Part shown: positions 1-13,318 of the stretch, piece after piece
Position numbering within the stretch: position 1 is the first letter of the stretch
Layout of the letters: the number at the start of each line of letters is the position of its first letter
Origin: Oscarella lobularis
Taxonomy: Eukaryota > Porifera > Homoscleromorpha > Homosclerophorida > Oscarellidae
DNA length: 64,000 nt
Reading direction: 5' to 3'
Assembly (NCBI RefSeq): GCF_947507565.1
Contig: NC_089189.1
Span: 2,416,122-2,480,121 of the forward strand
Made by a program: the position numbers and the translations under genes
The notes under the pieces: model-generated
Told to the model about the DNA's origin: nothing
The model's database searches: none
What the model saw: only the letters and a program-made list of their open reading frames with translations

Positions 1-890
1 AATCAAAGATTAGGCCCTCAATTTAATATTTAGGCCTTTAGAATCAAAGATTAGGCCCTCAATTTAATATTTAGCCTTTAGAATCAAAGATTAGGTTCTC
101 AATTTAATACTTAGGCCTTTAGAATCAAAGAGTAGTCCCTCAATTTAATATTTAGGTCCTGTGAATGAAAGATTAGGCCCTCAATTTAAAGTTTAGGCCT
201 TTAGAATAAAATAGTAGGCCCTCAATTTAATTTTTGGCCTTTTGAATCAAAGATTATGCCCTCAATTTTATATTTATGCCTTTAGAATCAAAGATTAGGC
301 CCTCAATTTAATACTTAGGCCTTTAGAATCAAAGAGTGGGCCCTCAATTTAATATTTAGGCCCTGTGAATCAAAGATTAGGCCCTCAATTTAAAGTTTAG
401 GCCTTTAGAATCAAATATTAGGCCCTCAATTTAATTTGTAGGTCTTTAGAATCAAAGATTAGGCCCTCAATTTAATATTTAGGCCTTTATAATCAAAGAT
501 TAGGTCCTGAATTTAATATTTATCCTTTAGAATCATAAATTAGGCCCTCAATTTAATACTTAGGCCTTAAGAATCAAAGATTAGGCCCTCAATTTAATAT
601 TTAGGCTTTGTGAATCAAAGATTAGGCCCTCAATTTAATATTTAGGCCTTTGGAATCAAATATTAGGCCCTCAATTTAATTTGTAGGACTTTATAATCAA
701 AGATTAGGCCCTCAATTTAATATTTAGGCCCTGTGAATCAAAGATTAGGCCCTCATTTAAATTTGTAGGTCTTTAGAATCAAAGATTAGGCTCTCAATTT
801 AATATTTAGGCCTTTTAGAATCAAAGATTAGGCCCTGAATTTAATTTTTAGGACCTTAGAATCAAAGATTAGGCCCTCAATTTAATACTT
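1..890. repeat. 41-bp satellite, diverged subfamily (type A)
   Basis: About 21.7 head-to-tail copies of a 41-bp unit with landmark AATCAAAGATTAGGCCCTC. Same length and alignable with the type D satellite further right (AATCAAAG, TTAGGCCCTCAA and the final TTAG are shared), but the middle reads TTTAATATTTAGGCC rather than the type D TTTATCTTCAGG. It is therefore an older or separately homogenised branch of one family. It is cut by the window start, so its left edge is unknown. No gene is seen. Confidence 0.95.
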
Positions 891-892
891 TT

Positions 893-983
893 GACAATTT
901 GTCCTGGGGACAATTTGTCCTGGGACAATTTGTCCTGGGACAATTTGTCCTGGGACAATTTGTCCTGGGGACAATTTGTCCTT
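893..983. repeat. Short GGACAATTTGTCC satellite array (array 1)
   Basis: Six copies of a 15-16 bp unit (GACAATTTGTCCTGGG, with three or four G). The core GGACAA-T-TTGTCC is an inverted repeat about one central base. It sits exactly between the 41-bp and the 48/49-bp satellites. The next arrays of the same family are about 52 kb to the right. Confidence 0.95.
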
Positions 984-3900
984 ACAGGAGAGACCCGTTG
1001 GCTAGTCCCCTGTAATTTTGCTGTAATTTATTACTGGAGAGACCCGTTGGCTAACCCCCTGTAATTTCGCTGTAATTTATTACAGGAGAGACCCGTTGGC
1101 TAGTCCCCTGTAATTTCGCTGTAGTTTATTACAGGAGAGACCCGTTGGCTAGCCCCCTGTAATTTCGCTGTAATTTATTACAGGAGAGACCCGTTGGCTA
1201 ACCCCCTGTAATTTCGCTGTAATTTATTACAGGAGAGACCCGTTGGCTAGCCCTCTCTAATTTCGCTGTAGTTTATTACAGGAGAGACCCGTTTGCTAAC
1301 CCCCTGTAAATTCGCTTTAATTTATTACAGTTGAGACCCGTTAGCTAGCCCCTGTAATTTCGCTGTAGTTTATTACAGGAGAGACCCGTTGGCTAGCCCC
1401 CTGTAATTTCGCTGTAGTTTATTACAGGAGAGACCCGTTTGCTAGCCCCTGTAATTTCGCTGTAGTTTATTACAGGAGAGACCCGTTTGCTAGCACCTGT
1501 AATTTCGCTGTAATTTATTACAGGAGAGACCCGTTAGCTAGCCCCTGTAATTTCGCTGTAATTTATTACAGGAGAGACCCGTTGGCTAGCCCCTGTAATT
1601 TCGTTGTAATTTATTACAGGAGAGACCCGATGGCTAGCCCCATGTAATTTCGCTTTAATTTATTACAGGAGAGACCCTTTGGCTAGCCCTCTCTAATTTC
1701 GCTGTAATTTATTACAGGAGAGACCCGTTTGCTAGCCCCTGTAATTTCGCTGTAATTTATTACAGGAGAGACCCGTTGGCTAGCCCCTGTAATTTCGTTG
1801 TAATTTATTACAGGAGAGACCCGATGGCTAGCCCCATGTAATTTCGCTTTAATTTATTACAGGAGAGACCCTTTGGCTAGCCCTCTCTAATTTCGCTGTA
1901 ATTTATTACAGGAGAGACCCGTTTGCTAGCCCCTGTAATTTCGCTGTAATTTATTACAGGAGAGACCCGTTAGCTAGCCCCTTTAGTTTCGCTGTAATTT
2001 ATTACAGGAGAGACCCTTGGGCTAGCCCCTGTAATTTCGCTGTAGTTTATTACAGGAGAGACCCGTTGGCTAGCCCCCTGTAATTTCGCTTTAATTTATT
2101 ACAGGAGAGACCCGTTGGCTAACCCCTGTAATTTCGCTCTAATATATTACAGAAGAGACCCGTTGGCTAACCCCTGTAATTTCGCTCTAATTTATTACAG
2201 AAGAGACCCGTTGGCTAGCCCCCTGTAATTTCGCTGTAATTTATTACAGGAGAGACCCGTTGGCTAACCCCTGTAATTTCGCTGTAATTTATTACAGGAG
2301 AGACCCGTTGGCTAGCCCCTGTAATTTCGCTCTAATTTATTACAGAAGAGACCCGTTGGCTAGCCCCCTGTAATTTCGCTGTAATTTATTACAGGAGAGA
2401 CCCGTTGGCTAGCCCCTGTAAATTCGCTCTAATTTATTACAGAAGAGACCCGTTGGCTAGCCCCCTGTAATTTCGCTCTAATTTATTACAGAAGAGACCC
2501 GTTGGCTAGCCCCCTATAATTTCGCTGTAATTTATTACAGGAGAGACCCGTTGGCTAGCCCCCTGTAATTTCGCTGTAATTTATTACAGGAGAGACCCGT
2601 TTGCTAGCCCCCTTTAATTTCGCTGTAATTTATTACAGAAAAGACCCGTTGGCTAGCCCCTGTAATTTTGCTGTAATTTATTACAGGAGAGACCCGTTGG
2701 CTAGCCCCTGTAATTTCGCTGTAATTTATTACAAGAGAGACCCGTTGGCTAGCCCCTGTAATTTCGCTGTAATTTATTACAGGAGAGACCCGTTGGCTAG
2801 CGCCATGTAATTTCGCTGTAATTTATTACAGGAGAGACCCGTTGGCTAGCCCCCTGTAATTTCGCTGTTATTTATTACAGGAGAGACCCGTTGGCTAGCC
2901 CCATGTAATTTCGTTGTAATTTATTACAGGAGAGACCCGTTGGCTAGCCCCCTGTAATTTCGCTGTAATTTATTACAGGAGAGACCCGTTGGCTAGCCCC
3001 CTGTAATTTCGCTCTAATTTATTACAGAAGAGACCCGTTTACTAGCCTCCTATAATTTCGCTGTAATTTATTACAGGAGAGACCCGTTGGCTAGCCCCCT
3101 GTAATTTCGCTGTAATTTATTACAGGAGAGACCCGTTGGCTAGCCCCTGTAATTTCGCTCTAATTTATTACAGGAGAGACCCGTTGGCTAGCCTCTGTAA
3201 TTTCGCTGTAATTTATTACAGAAGAGACCCGTAGGCTAGCCCCCTGTAATTTCGCTGTAATTTATTACAGGAGAGACCCGTTGGCTAGCCTCTGTAATTT
3301 CGCTGTAATTTATTACAGAAGAGACCCGTTGTCTAGCCCCCTGTAATTTCGCTGTACTTTATTACAGGAGAGACCCTTTGGCTAGCCCCTGTAATTTCGC
3401 TCTAATTTATTACAGAAGAGACCCGTTGGCTAGCCCTCTGTAATTTCGCTGTAATTTATTACAGGAGAGACCCGTTGGCTAGCCCCTGTAAATTCGCTGT
3501 AGTTTATTACAGGAGATACCCGTTGGCTAGCCCCTGTAATTTCGCTGTAATTTATTACAGGAGAGACCCGTTGGCTAGCCCCTGTAATTTCGCTGTAATT
3601 TATTACAGGAGAGACCCGTTTGCTAGCCCCCTTTAATTTCGCTGTAATTTATTACAGAAGAGACCCGTTGGCTAGCCCCCTGTAATTTCGCTGTAATTTA
3701 TTACAGGAGAGACCCGTTGGCTAGCGCCATGTAATTTCGCTGTAATTTATTACAGGAGAGACCCGTTGGCTAGCCCCCTGTAATTTCGCTGTAATTTATT
3801 ACAGGAGAGACCCGTTGGCTAGCCTCCTGTAATTTCGCTGTAGTTTATTACAGGAGAGACCCGTTTGCTAACCCTCTGTAATTTCGCTGTAGTTTGTTAC

Positions 3901-4598
3901 AGGAGAGACCCTTTGTCTAGCCCCTGTAATTTCGCTGTAATTTATTACAGGAGAGACCCTTTGGCTAGCCCCTGTACTTTCGCTGTAATTTATTACAGGA
4001 GAGACCCGTTGGCTAACCCCCTGTTAATTCGCTGTAATTTATTACAGGAGAGACCCGTTGGCTAACCCCCTGTAATTTCGCTGTAATTTATTACAGGAGA
4101 GACCCGTTGGCTAGCCCCCTGTAATTTCGCTGTAATTTATTACAGGAGAGACCCGTTGGCTAGCCTCCTGTAATTTCGCTGTAGTTTGTTACAGGAGAGA
4201 CCCTTTGTCTAGCCCCTGTAATTTCGCTGTAATTTATTACAGGAGAGACCCGTTGGCTAGCCTCCTGTAATTTCGCTGTAGTTTGTTACAGGAGAGACCC
4301 TTTGTCTAGCCCCTGTAATTTCGCTGTAATTTATTACAGGAGAGACCTTTTGGCTAGCCCCTGTACTTTCGCTGTAATTTATTACAGGAGAGACCCGTTG
4401 GCTAACCCCCTGTTAATTCGCTGTAATTTATTACAGGAGAGACCCTTTGGCTAACCCCCTGTAATTTCGCTGTAATTTATTACAGGAGAGACCCGTTGGC
4501 TAGCCTCCTGTAGTTTCGCTGTAGTTTATTACAGGAGAGACCCGTTTGCTGACCCCCTGTAATTTCGCTGTAATTTATTACAGGAGAGACCCGTTGGG
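984..4598. repeat. 48/49-bp satellite block C1
   Basis: About 74 head-to-tail units with landmark GAGAGACCCGTTGGCTAG. Length is 48 or 49 depending on four or five C after GCTAG. Each unit carries CCTGTAAT and, 13 bases later, its reverse complement ATTACAGG; a second CTGTAAT lies two bases from the same ATTACAG, so two nested hairpins compete for one arm. Local four-unit duplication: the variant ACCCGATGG at about 1626 recurs 194 bp later. Short in-frame peptides (2601-2810, 3865-4065) arise because 48 is a multiple of three. The block ends in GTTGGG, the fixed C-to-D junction. Confidence 0.95.
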
Positions 4599-7500
4599 CC
4601 CTCAACTTTATCTTCAACGCCTTAGGATCGAAGTTTAGGCCCTCAACTTTATCTTTAGCTCCTTAGAATCAAAGTTTAAGCCCTTAACTTTATCTTTAGG
4701 ACCTTAGAATCAAAGTTTAGGCCCTCATCTTTATCTTGAGAACCTTAAAATCGAAGTTTATGCCCTCAACTTTATCTTCAGAGCCTTAGAATCAAAGTTT
4801 AGGCCCTCATCTTTATCTTCAGGGCCTTAGAATCGAAGTTTATGCTCTCAACTTTATCTTCAGGGCCTTAGAATCAATTTTTAGGCCCTCAACTTATCTT
4901 CAGGTCCTTGGAATCAGAGTTTAGGCCCTCAACTTTATCTTCAGGTCCCTAGAATCAAAGTTTAGGCCCTCAACTTTATCTTCAAATCCTTAGAATCAAA
5001 GTTTAGGCCCTCAACTTTATCTTCAGGTTCTTAGAATCAGAGTTTAGGCCCTCAACTTTATCTTCATGTCTTCAGAATCAGAGTTTTGACTCTGAACTTT
5101 AACTTCTGACCCTTAGAATCAAAGTTTGGGCCTTCAAATTTCTCTTCAGGGCCTTAGAATCAAAAGTTTTGGCCTTCAACTTTATCTTCAGGTCCTTAGA
5201 ATAAAAGTCTAGGCTCTCAACTTTATCTTCAGGTCCTTAGAATCAGAGTTTTGGCTCTGAACTTTAACTTCAGACCCTTAGAATCAAAGTTTGGGCCTTC
5301 AAATTTCTCTTCAGGGCCTTAGAATCAAACGTTTTGGCCTTCAACTTTATCTTCAGGGCCTTAGAATCAAAGTCTAGGCCCTCAACTTTATCTTCAGGGC
5401 CTTAGAATCAGAGTTTAGGCCCTCAACTTTATCTTCAGGTTCTTAGAATCAAAGTCTAGGCCCTCAACTTTATCTTCAGGTCCTTAGAATAAAAGTCTAG
5501 GCTCTCAACTTTATCTTCAGGTCCTTAGAATCAGAGTTTTGGCTCTGAACTTTAACTTCAGACCCTTAGAATCAAAGTTTGGGCCTTCAAATTTCTCTTC
5601 AGGGCCTTAGAATCAAAGTTTTGGCCTTCAACTTTATCTTCAGGGCCTTAGAATCAAAGTCTAGGCCCTCAAATTTATCTTCAGGGCCTTAGAATCAGAG
5701 TTTAGGCCCTCAACTTTATCTTCAGGCCCTTAGAATCAAAGTCTAGGCCCTCAACTTTATCTTCAGGCCCTTAGAATAAAAGTTTAGGTCCTCAACTTTA
5801 TCTTCAGGTCCTTAGAATCAAAGTTTAGTCTCTCAACTTTATCTTCAGGTCCTTAGAATCGGAGTTTAGGCCCTCAACTTTATCTTCAGGCCCTTAGAAT
5901 CAAAGTTTAGGCGTTCAACTTTATCTTCAGGGCCTTAGAATCAAAGTTTAGGCCCTCAACTTTATCTTCAGGTCCTTAGAATCAAAGTTAAGGCCCTCAA
6001 CTTTATCTTCAGGTCCTTAGAATCAAAGTCTAGGCCCTCAACTTTATCTTCAGGCCCTTAGAATAAAAGTTTAGGCCCTCAACTTTATCTTCAGCCTCTT
6101 AGAATCAAAGTTTAGGCCGTCAACTTTATCTTCAGGTCCTTAGAATCAAAGTCTAGGCCCTCAACTTTATCTTCAGGTCCTTAGAATCAGAGTTTAGGCC
6201 CTCAACTTTATCTTCAGGTCCTTAGAATCAAAGTTTAGGCCCTCAACTTTATCTTCAGGCTCTTAGAATCAAAGTTTAAGCCGTCAACTTTATGTTCAGG
6301 TCCTTAGAATCAAAGTCTAGGCCCTCAACTTTATCTTCAGGGCCTTAGAATCAGAGTTTAGTCCCTCAACTTTATCTTCAGGTCCCTAGAATCAAAGTTT
6401 AGGCCCTTAACTTTATCTTCAGGCTCTTAGAATCAAAGTTTAAGCCGTCAACTTTATCTTCAGGTCCTTAGAATTAAAGTTTGGGCCTTCAAATTTCTCT
6501 TCAGGGCCTTAGAATCAAAGTTTAGGCCTTCAACTTTATCTTCAGGGCCTTAGAATCAAAGTCTAGGCGCTCAACTTTATCTTCAGGGCCTTAGAATCAG
6601 AGTTTAGGCCCTCAACTTTATCTTCAGGTCCTTAGAATCAAAGTCTAGGCCCTCAACTTTATCTTCAGGTCCTTAGAATAAAAGTTTAGGTCCTCAACTT
6701 TATCTTCAGCGCCTTAGAATCAGAGTTTAGGCCCTCAACTTTATCTTCAGGCCCTTAGAATCAAAGTCTAGGCCCTCAACTTTATCTTCAGGCCCTTAGA
6801 ATAAAAGTTTAGGCCCTCAACTTTATCTTCAGTTCCTTAGAATCGAAGTTTAGTCTCTCAACTTTATCTTCAGGTCCTTAGAGTCGGAGTTTAGGCCCTC
6901 AACTTAATCTTCAGGCCCTTAGAATCAAAGTTTAGGCGTTCAACTTTATCTTCAGGGCCTTAGAATCAAAGTCTAGGCTCTCAACTTTATCTTCAGGCTC
7001 TTAGAATAAAAGTTTAGGCCCTCAACTTTATCTTCAGGTCCTTAGAATCAAAGTTTAGTCTCTCAACTTTATCTTCAGGTCCTTAGAATCGGAGTTTAGG
7101 CCCTCAACTTTATCTTCAGGGCCTTAGAATCAGAGTTTAGGCCCTCAACTTTATCTTGAGGTTCTTAGAATGAAAGTCTAGGCCCTCAACTTTATCTTCA
7201 GGTCCTTAGAATAAGAGTTTTGGCTCTGATCTTTAACTTCAGACCCTTAGAATCAAAGTTTGGGCCTTCATATTTCTCTTCAGGGCCTTAGAATCAAAGT
7301 TTTGGCCTTCATCTTTATCTTCAGGGCCTTAGAATCAAAGTCTAGGCCCTACACTTTATCTTCAGGCCCTTAGAATAAAAGTTTAGACCCTCAACTTTAT
7401 CTTCAGGTCCTTAGAATCAAAGTTTAGTCTCTCAACTTTATCTTCAGGTCCTTAGAATCGGAGTTTAGGCCCTCAACTTTATCTTTAGCTCCTTAGAATC

Positions 7501-10500
7501 AAAGTTTAAGCCCTTAACTTTATCTTTAGGACCTTAGAATCAAAGTTTAGGCCCTCATCTTTATCTTGAGAACCTTAAAATCGAAGTTTATGCCCTCAAC
7601 TTTATCTTCAGAGCCTTAGAATCAAAGTTTAGGCCCTCATCTTTATCTTCAGGGCCTTAGAATCGAAGTTTATGCTCTCAACTTTATCTTCAGGGCCTTA
7701 GAATCAATTTTTAGGCCCTCAACTTATCTTCAGGTCCTTGGAATCAAAGTTTAGGCCCTCAACTTTATCTTCAGGTTCTTAGAATCAAAGTTTAGGCCCT
7801 CAACTTTATCTTCAAGTCCCTAGAATCAAAGTTTAGGCCCTCAACTTTATCTTCAAATCCTTAGAATCAAAGTTTAGGCCCTCAACTTTATCTTCAGGTT
7901 CTTAGAATCAGAGTTTAGGCCCTCAACTTTATCTTCAGGTCCTTAGAATAAAAGTCTAGGCTCTCAACTTTATCTTCAGGTCCTTAGAATCAGAGTTTTG
8001 GCTCTGAACTTTAACTTCAGACCCTTAGAATCAAAGTTTGGGTCTTCAAATTTCTCTTCAGGGCCTTAGAATCAAAGTTTTGGCCTTCAACTTTATCTTC
8101 AGGGCCTTAGAATCAAAGTCTAGGCCCTCAAGTTTATCTTCAGGGCCTTAGAATCAGAGTTTAGGCCCTCAACTTTATCTTCAGGCCCTTAGAATCAAAG
8201 TCTAGGCCCTCAACTTTATCTTCAGGCCCTTAGAATAAAAGTTTAGGTCCTCAACTTTATCTTCAGGTCCTTAGAATCAAAGTTTAGTCTCTCAACTTTA
8301 TCTTCAGGTCCTTAGAATCGGAGTTTAGGCCCTCAACTTTATCTTCAGGCCATTAGAATCAAAGTTTAGGCGTTCAACTTTATCTTCAGGGCCTTAGAAT
8401 CAAAGTTTAGGCCCTCAACTTTATCTTCAGGTCCTTAGAATCAAAGTTTAGGCCCTCAACTTTATCTTCAGGTCCTTAGAATCAAAGTCTAGGCCCTCAA
8501 CTTTATCTTCAGGCCCTTAGAATAAAAGTTTAGGCCCTCAACTTTATCTTCAGGCTCTTAGAATCAAAGTTTAGGCCGTCAACTTTATCTTCAGGTCCTT
8601 AGAATCAAAGTCTAGGCCCTCAACTTTATCTTCAGGTCCTTAGAATCAGAGTTTAGGCCCTCAACTTTATCTTCAGGTCCTTAGAATCAAAGTTTAGGCC
8701 CTCAACTTTATCTTCAAGCTCTTAGAATCAAAGTTTAAGCCGTCAACTTTATGTTCAGGTCATTAGAATCAAAGTCTAGGCCCTCAACTTTATCTTCAGG
8801 GCCTTAGAATCAGAGTTTAGTCCCTCAACTTTATCTTCAGGTCCCTAGAATCAAAGTTTAGGCCCTTAACTTTATCTTCAAATCCTTAGAATTAAAGTTT
8901 AGGCCCTCAACTTTATCTTCAGGTCCTTAGAATCAGAGTTTAGGCCCTCAACTTTATCTTCAGGTCCTTAGAATCAGAGTTTTGACCCTGAACTTTAACT
9001 TTAGACCGTTAGAATCAAAGTTTAGACCTTCAACTTTATCTTCAGGTTCTTAGAATCAGAGTTTTGGCCCTGAACTTTAACTTCAGACCCTTAGAATCAA
9101 AGTTTGGGCCTTCAAATTTCTCTTCAGGGCCTTAGAATCAAAGTTTAGGCCTTCAACTTTATCTTCAGGGCCTTAGAATCAAAGTCTAGGCGCTCAACTT
9201 TATCTTCAGGGCCTTAGAATCAGAGTTTAGGCCCTCAACTTTATCTTCAGGTCCTTAGAATCAAAGTCTAGGCCCTCAACTTTATCTTCAGGTCCTTAGA
9301 ATAAAAGTTTAGGTCCTCAACTTTATCTTCAGCGCCTTAGAATCAGAGTTTAGGCCCTCAACTTTATCTTCAGGCCCTTAGAATCAAAGTCTAGGCCCTC
9401 AACTTTATCTTGAGGTTCTTAGAATGAAAGTCTAGGCCCTCAACTTTATCTTCAGGTCCTTAGAATAAGAGTTTTGGCTCTGATCTTTAACTTCAGACCC
9501 TTAGAATCAAAGTTTGGGCCTTCATATTTCTCTTCAGGGCCTTAGAATCAAAGTTTTGGCCTTCATCTTTATCTTCAGGTCCTTAGAATCAAAGTTTAGG
9601 CTCTCAACTTTATCTTCAGGTCCTTAGAATCAAAGTCTAGGCCCTCAACTTTATCTTCAGGCCCTTAGAATAAAAGTTTAGGCTCTCAACTTTATCTTCA
9701 GGGCCTTAGAATCAAAGTCTATGTCCTCAAGTTTATCTTCAGGGTTTTAGAATCAGAGTTTAGGCCCTCAACTTTATCTTCAGGTCCTTAGAATCAGAGT
9801 TTTGACCCTGAACTTTAACTTCAGACCGTTAGAATCAAAGTTTAGACCTTCAACTTTATCTTCACGTTCTTAGAATCAGAGTTTTGGCCCTGAACTTTAA
9901 CTTCAGACCCTTAGAATCAAAGTTTGGGCCTTCAAATTTCTCTTCAGGGCTTTAGAATCAAAGTTTAGGCCTTCAACTTTATCTTCAGGGCCTTAGAATC
10001 AAAGTCCAGGCCCTCAAGTTTATCTTCAGCGCCTTAGAGTCAGAGTTTAGGCCCTCAACTTTATCTTCAGGTCCTTAGAATCAAAGTCTAGGTCCTCAAC
10101 TTTATCTTCAGGTCCTTAGAATAAAAGTTTAGGTCCTCAACTTTATCTTCAGGCTCTTAGAATCAAAGTTTAGGCCATCAACTTTATCTTCAGGTCCTTA
10201 GAATCAAAGTCTAGGCCCTCAACTTTATCTTCAGGTCCTTAGAATCAGAGTTTTGGCTCTGAACTTTAACTTCAGACCCTTAGAATCAAAGTTTGGGCCT
10301 TCAAATTTCTCTTCAGGGCCTTAGAATCAAAGTTTTGGCCTTCAACTTTATCTTCAGGGCCTTAGAATCAAAGTCTAGGCCCTCAAGTTTATCTTCAGGC
10401 TCTTAGAATCAAAGTTTAGGCCGTCAACTTTATATTCAGGTCCTTAGAATCAAAGTTTAGGCCCTCAACTTTATTCTTCAGGTCCTTAGAATCAAAGTCT

Positions 10501-13318
10501 AGGCCCTCAACTTTATCTTCAGGCCCTTAGAATAAAAATTTATGCCCTCAACTTTATCTTCAGGCTCTTAGAATCAAAGTTTAGGCCGTCAACTTTATCT
10601 TCAGGTCCTTAGAATCAAAGTCTAGGCCCTCAACTTTTTCTTCAGGTCCTTAGAATCAGATTTTAGGCCCTCAACTTTATCTTCAGGTCCTTAGAATCAA
10701 AGTCTAGGCCCTCAACTTTAACTTCAGACCCTTAGAATCAAAGTTTGGGCCTTGAAATTTTTCTTCAGGGCCTTAGAATCAAAGTTTTGGCCGTCAACTT
10801 TATCTTCAGGGCCTTAGAATCAAAGTCTAGGCCCTCAAGTTTATCTTCAGGGCCTTAGAATCAGAGTTTAGGCCCTCAACTTTATCTTCAGGTCCCTAGA
10901 ATCAAAGTTTAGGCCCTCAACTTTTTCTTCAAATTCTTAGAATCAAAGTTTAGGCCCTCAACTTTATCTTCAGGTCTTTAGAATCAGAGTTTAGGCCCTC
11001 AACTTTATCTTCAGGTCCTTAGAATCAAAGTTTAGGCGTTCAACTTTATCTTCAGGGCCTTAGAATCAGAGTTTTGGCCCTGAACTTTAACTTCAGACCC
11101 TCAGAATCAAAGTTTGGGCCTTCAAATTTCCCTTCAGGGCCTTAGAATCAAAGTTTAGGCCTTGAACTTTATCTTCAGGGCCTTAGAATCAAAGTCTAGG
11201 CCCTCAACTTTATCTTCAGGGCCTTAGAATCAGAGTTTAGGCCCTCAACTTTATCTTCAGGCCCTTAGAATCAAAGTCTAGGCCCTCAACTTTATCTTCA
11301 GGCCCTTAGAATCAAAGTTTAGGCCCTCAACTTTATCTTCAGGTCCTTAGAATCAAAGTTTAGTCTCGTAACTTTATCTTCAGGTCTTTAGAATCGGAGT
11401 TTAGGCCCTCAACTTTATCTTCAGGTCCTTAGAATCAAAGTTTAGGCGTTCAACTTTATCTTCAGGGCCTTAGAATCAAAGTTTAGTACCTCAACCTTAT
11501 CTTCAGGTCCTTAGAATCAAAGTTTAGTCTCTCAACTTTATCTTCAGGCCCTTAGAATAAAAGTTTAGGCCCTCAACTTTATCTTCAGGCTCTTAGAATC
11601 AAAGTTTAGGCCATCAACTTTATCTTCATGTCCTTAGAATCAAAGTCTACGCCCTCAACTTTATCTTCAGGTCCTTAAAATCAGAGTTTTGGCCCTCAAC
11701 TTTATCTTCAGGTCCTTAGAATCAGAGTTTTGGCTCTGAACTTTAACTTCAGACCCTTAGAATCAAAGTTTGGGCCTTCAAATTTCTCTTCAGGTCCTTA
11801 GAATCAAATTTTAGTCTCTCAACTTTATCTTCAGGTCCTTAGAATCGGAGTTTAGGCCTTCAACTTTATCTTCAGGTCCTTAGAATCAAAGTTTAGTCTC
11901 TCAACTTTATCTTCAGGGCCTTAGAATAAGAGTTTAGACCCTCAACTTTATCTTCATGTCCTTAGAATCAAAATTTTAGGCCCTCAACTTCATCTTCAGG
12001 TCCCTAGAATCAAAGTTTAGGCCCTCAACTTTATCTTCAGGTCCTTAGAATCAAAGTTTAGTCTCGCAACTTTATCTTCAGGTCTTTAGAATCGGAGTTT
12101 AGGCCCTCAACTTTATCTTCAGGTCCTTAGAATCAAAGTTTAGGCGTTCAACTTTATCTTCAGGCCCTTAGAGTAAAAGTTTAGGCCGTCAACTTTATCT
12201 TCAGGTCCTTAGAATCAAATTTTAGTCTCTCAACTTTATCTTCAGGTCCTTAGAATCGGAGTTTAGGCCCTCAACTTTATCTTCAGGGCCTTAGAATCAG
12301 AGTTTAGGCCTTCAACTTTATCTTCAGGTCCTTAGAATCAAAGTTTAGTCTCTCAACTTTATCTTCAGGTCCTTAGAATCGGAGTTAAGCCCTCAACTTT
12401 ATCTTCAGGGCCTTAGAATAAGAGTTTAGACCCTCAACTTTATCTTCATGTCCTTAGAATCAAAATTTAGGCCCTCAACTTCATCTTCAGGTCCCTAGAA
12501 TCAAAGTTTAGGCCCTCAACTTTATCTTCAGGTCCTTAGAATCAAAGTTTAGTCTCGCAACTTTATCTTCAGGTCTTTAGAATCGGAGTTTAGGCCCTCA
12601 ACTTTATCTTCAGGTCCTTAGAATCAAAGTTTAGGCGTTCAACTTTATCTTCAGGGCCTTAGAATCAAAGTTTAGTACCTCAACCTTATCTTCAGGTCCT
12701 TAGAATCAAAGTTTAGTCTCTCAACTTTATCTTCAGGCCCTTAGAATAAAAGTTTAGGCCCTCAACTTTATCTTCAGGCTCTTAGAATCAAAGTTTAGGC
12801 CATCAACTTTATCTTCAGGTCCTTAGAATCAAAGTCTACGCCCTCAACTTTATCTTCAGGTCCTTAAAATCAGAGTTTTGGCCCTCAACTTTATCTTCAG
12901 GTCCTTAGAATCAGAGTTTTGGCTCTGAACTTTAACTTCAGACCCTTAGAATCAAAGTTTGGGCCTTCAAATTTCTCTTCAAGGCCTTAGAATCAGAGTT
13001 TAGGCCTTCAACTTTATCTCCAGGTCCTTAGAATCAAAGTCTAGGCCCTCAACTTTGTCTTCAGGCCCTTAGAATGAAAGTTTAGGCCCTCAACTTTATC
13101 TTCAGGGTCTTAGAATTAGAGTTTAGGCCCTCAACTTTATCTTTAGCTCCTTAGAATCAAAGTTTAGGCCCTCAACTTTATCTTCAGGTCCTTAGAATCA
13201 AAGTTTAGGACCTCAACTTTATCTTCAGGCCCTTAGAATCAAAGTTTAAGTCCTGAACTTTATCTTCAGGTCCTTAGAATGAAATTTTAGGCTCTCAACT
13301 TTATCTTCAGGGCCTTAG
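4599..13318. repeat. 41-bp satellite block D1
   Basis: About 212.7 head-to-tail copies of a 41-bp unit with landmark CTTAGAATCAAAGTTTAGG. This is the longest D block (8,720 bp = 212 x 41 + 28). The few single-base indels visible include an extra T near 10472 and missing T in CAACTTATC near 4890 and 7720. Variant units (for example GTTTTGGCTCTGAACTTTAAC) recur in the same order several times, so the block contains internal multi-unit duplications. No gene is seen. Confidence 0.95.

Noticed and set aside
2601..2810. 69-codon frames in the 48-bp satellite as small proteins
   Set aside because: They start at random variant ATG or CTG-like codons and end when a 49-bp unit breaks the frame; 13947-14156 and 18198-18407 are identical only because of the 4.3-kb duplication.
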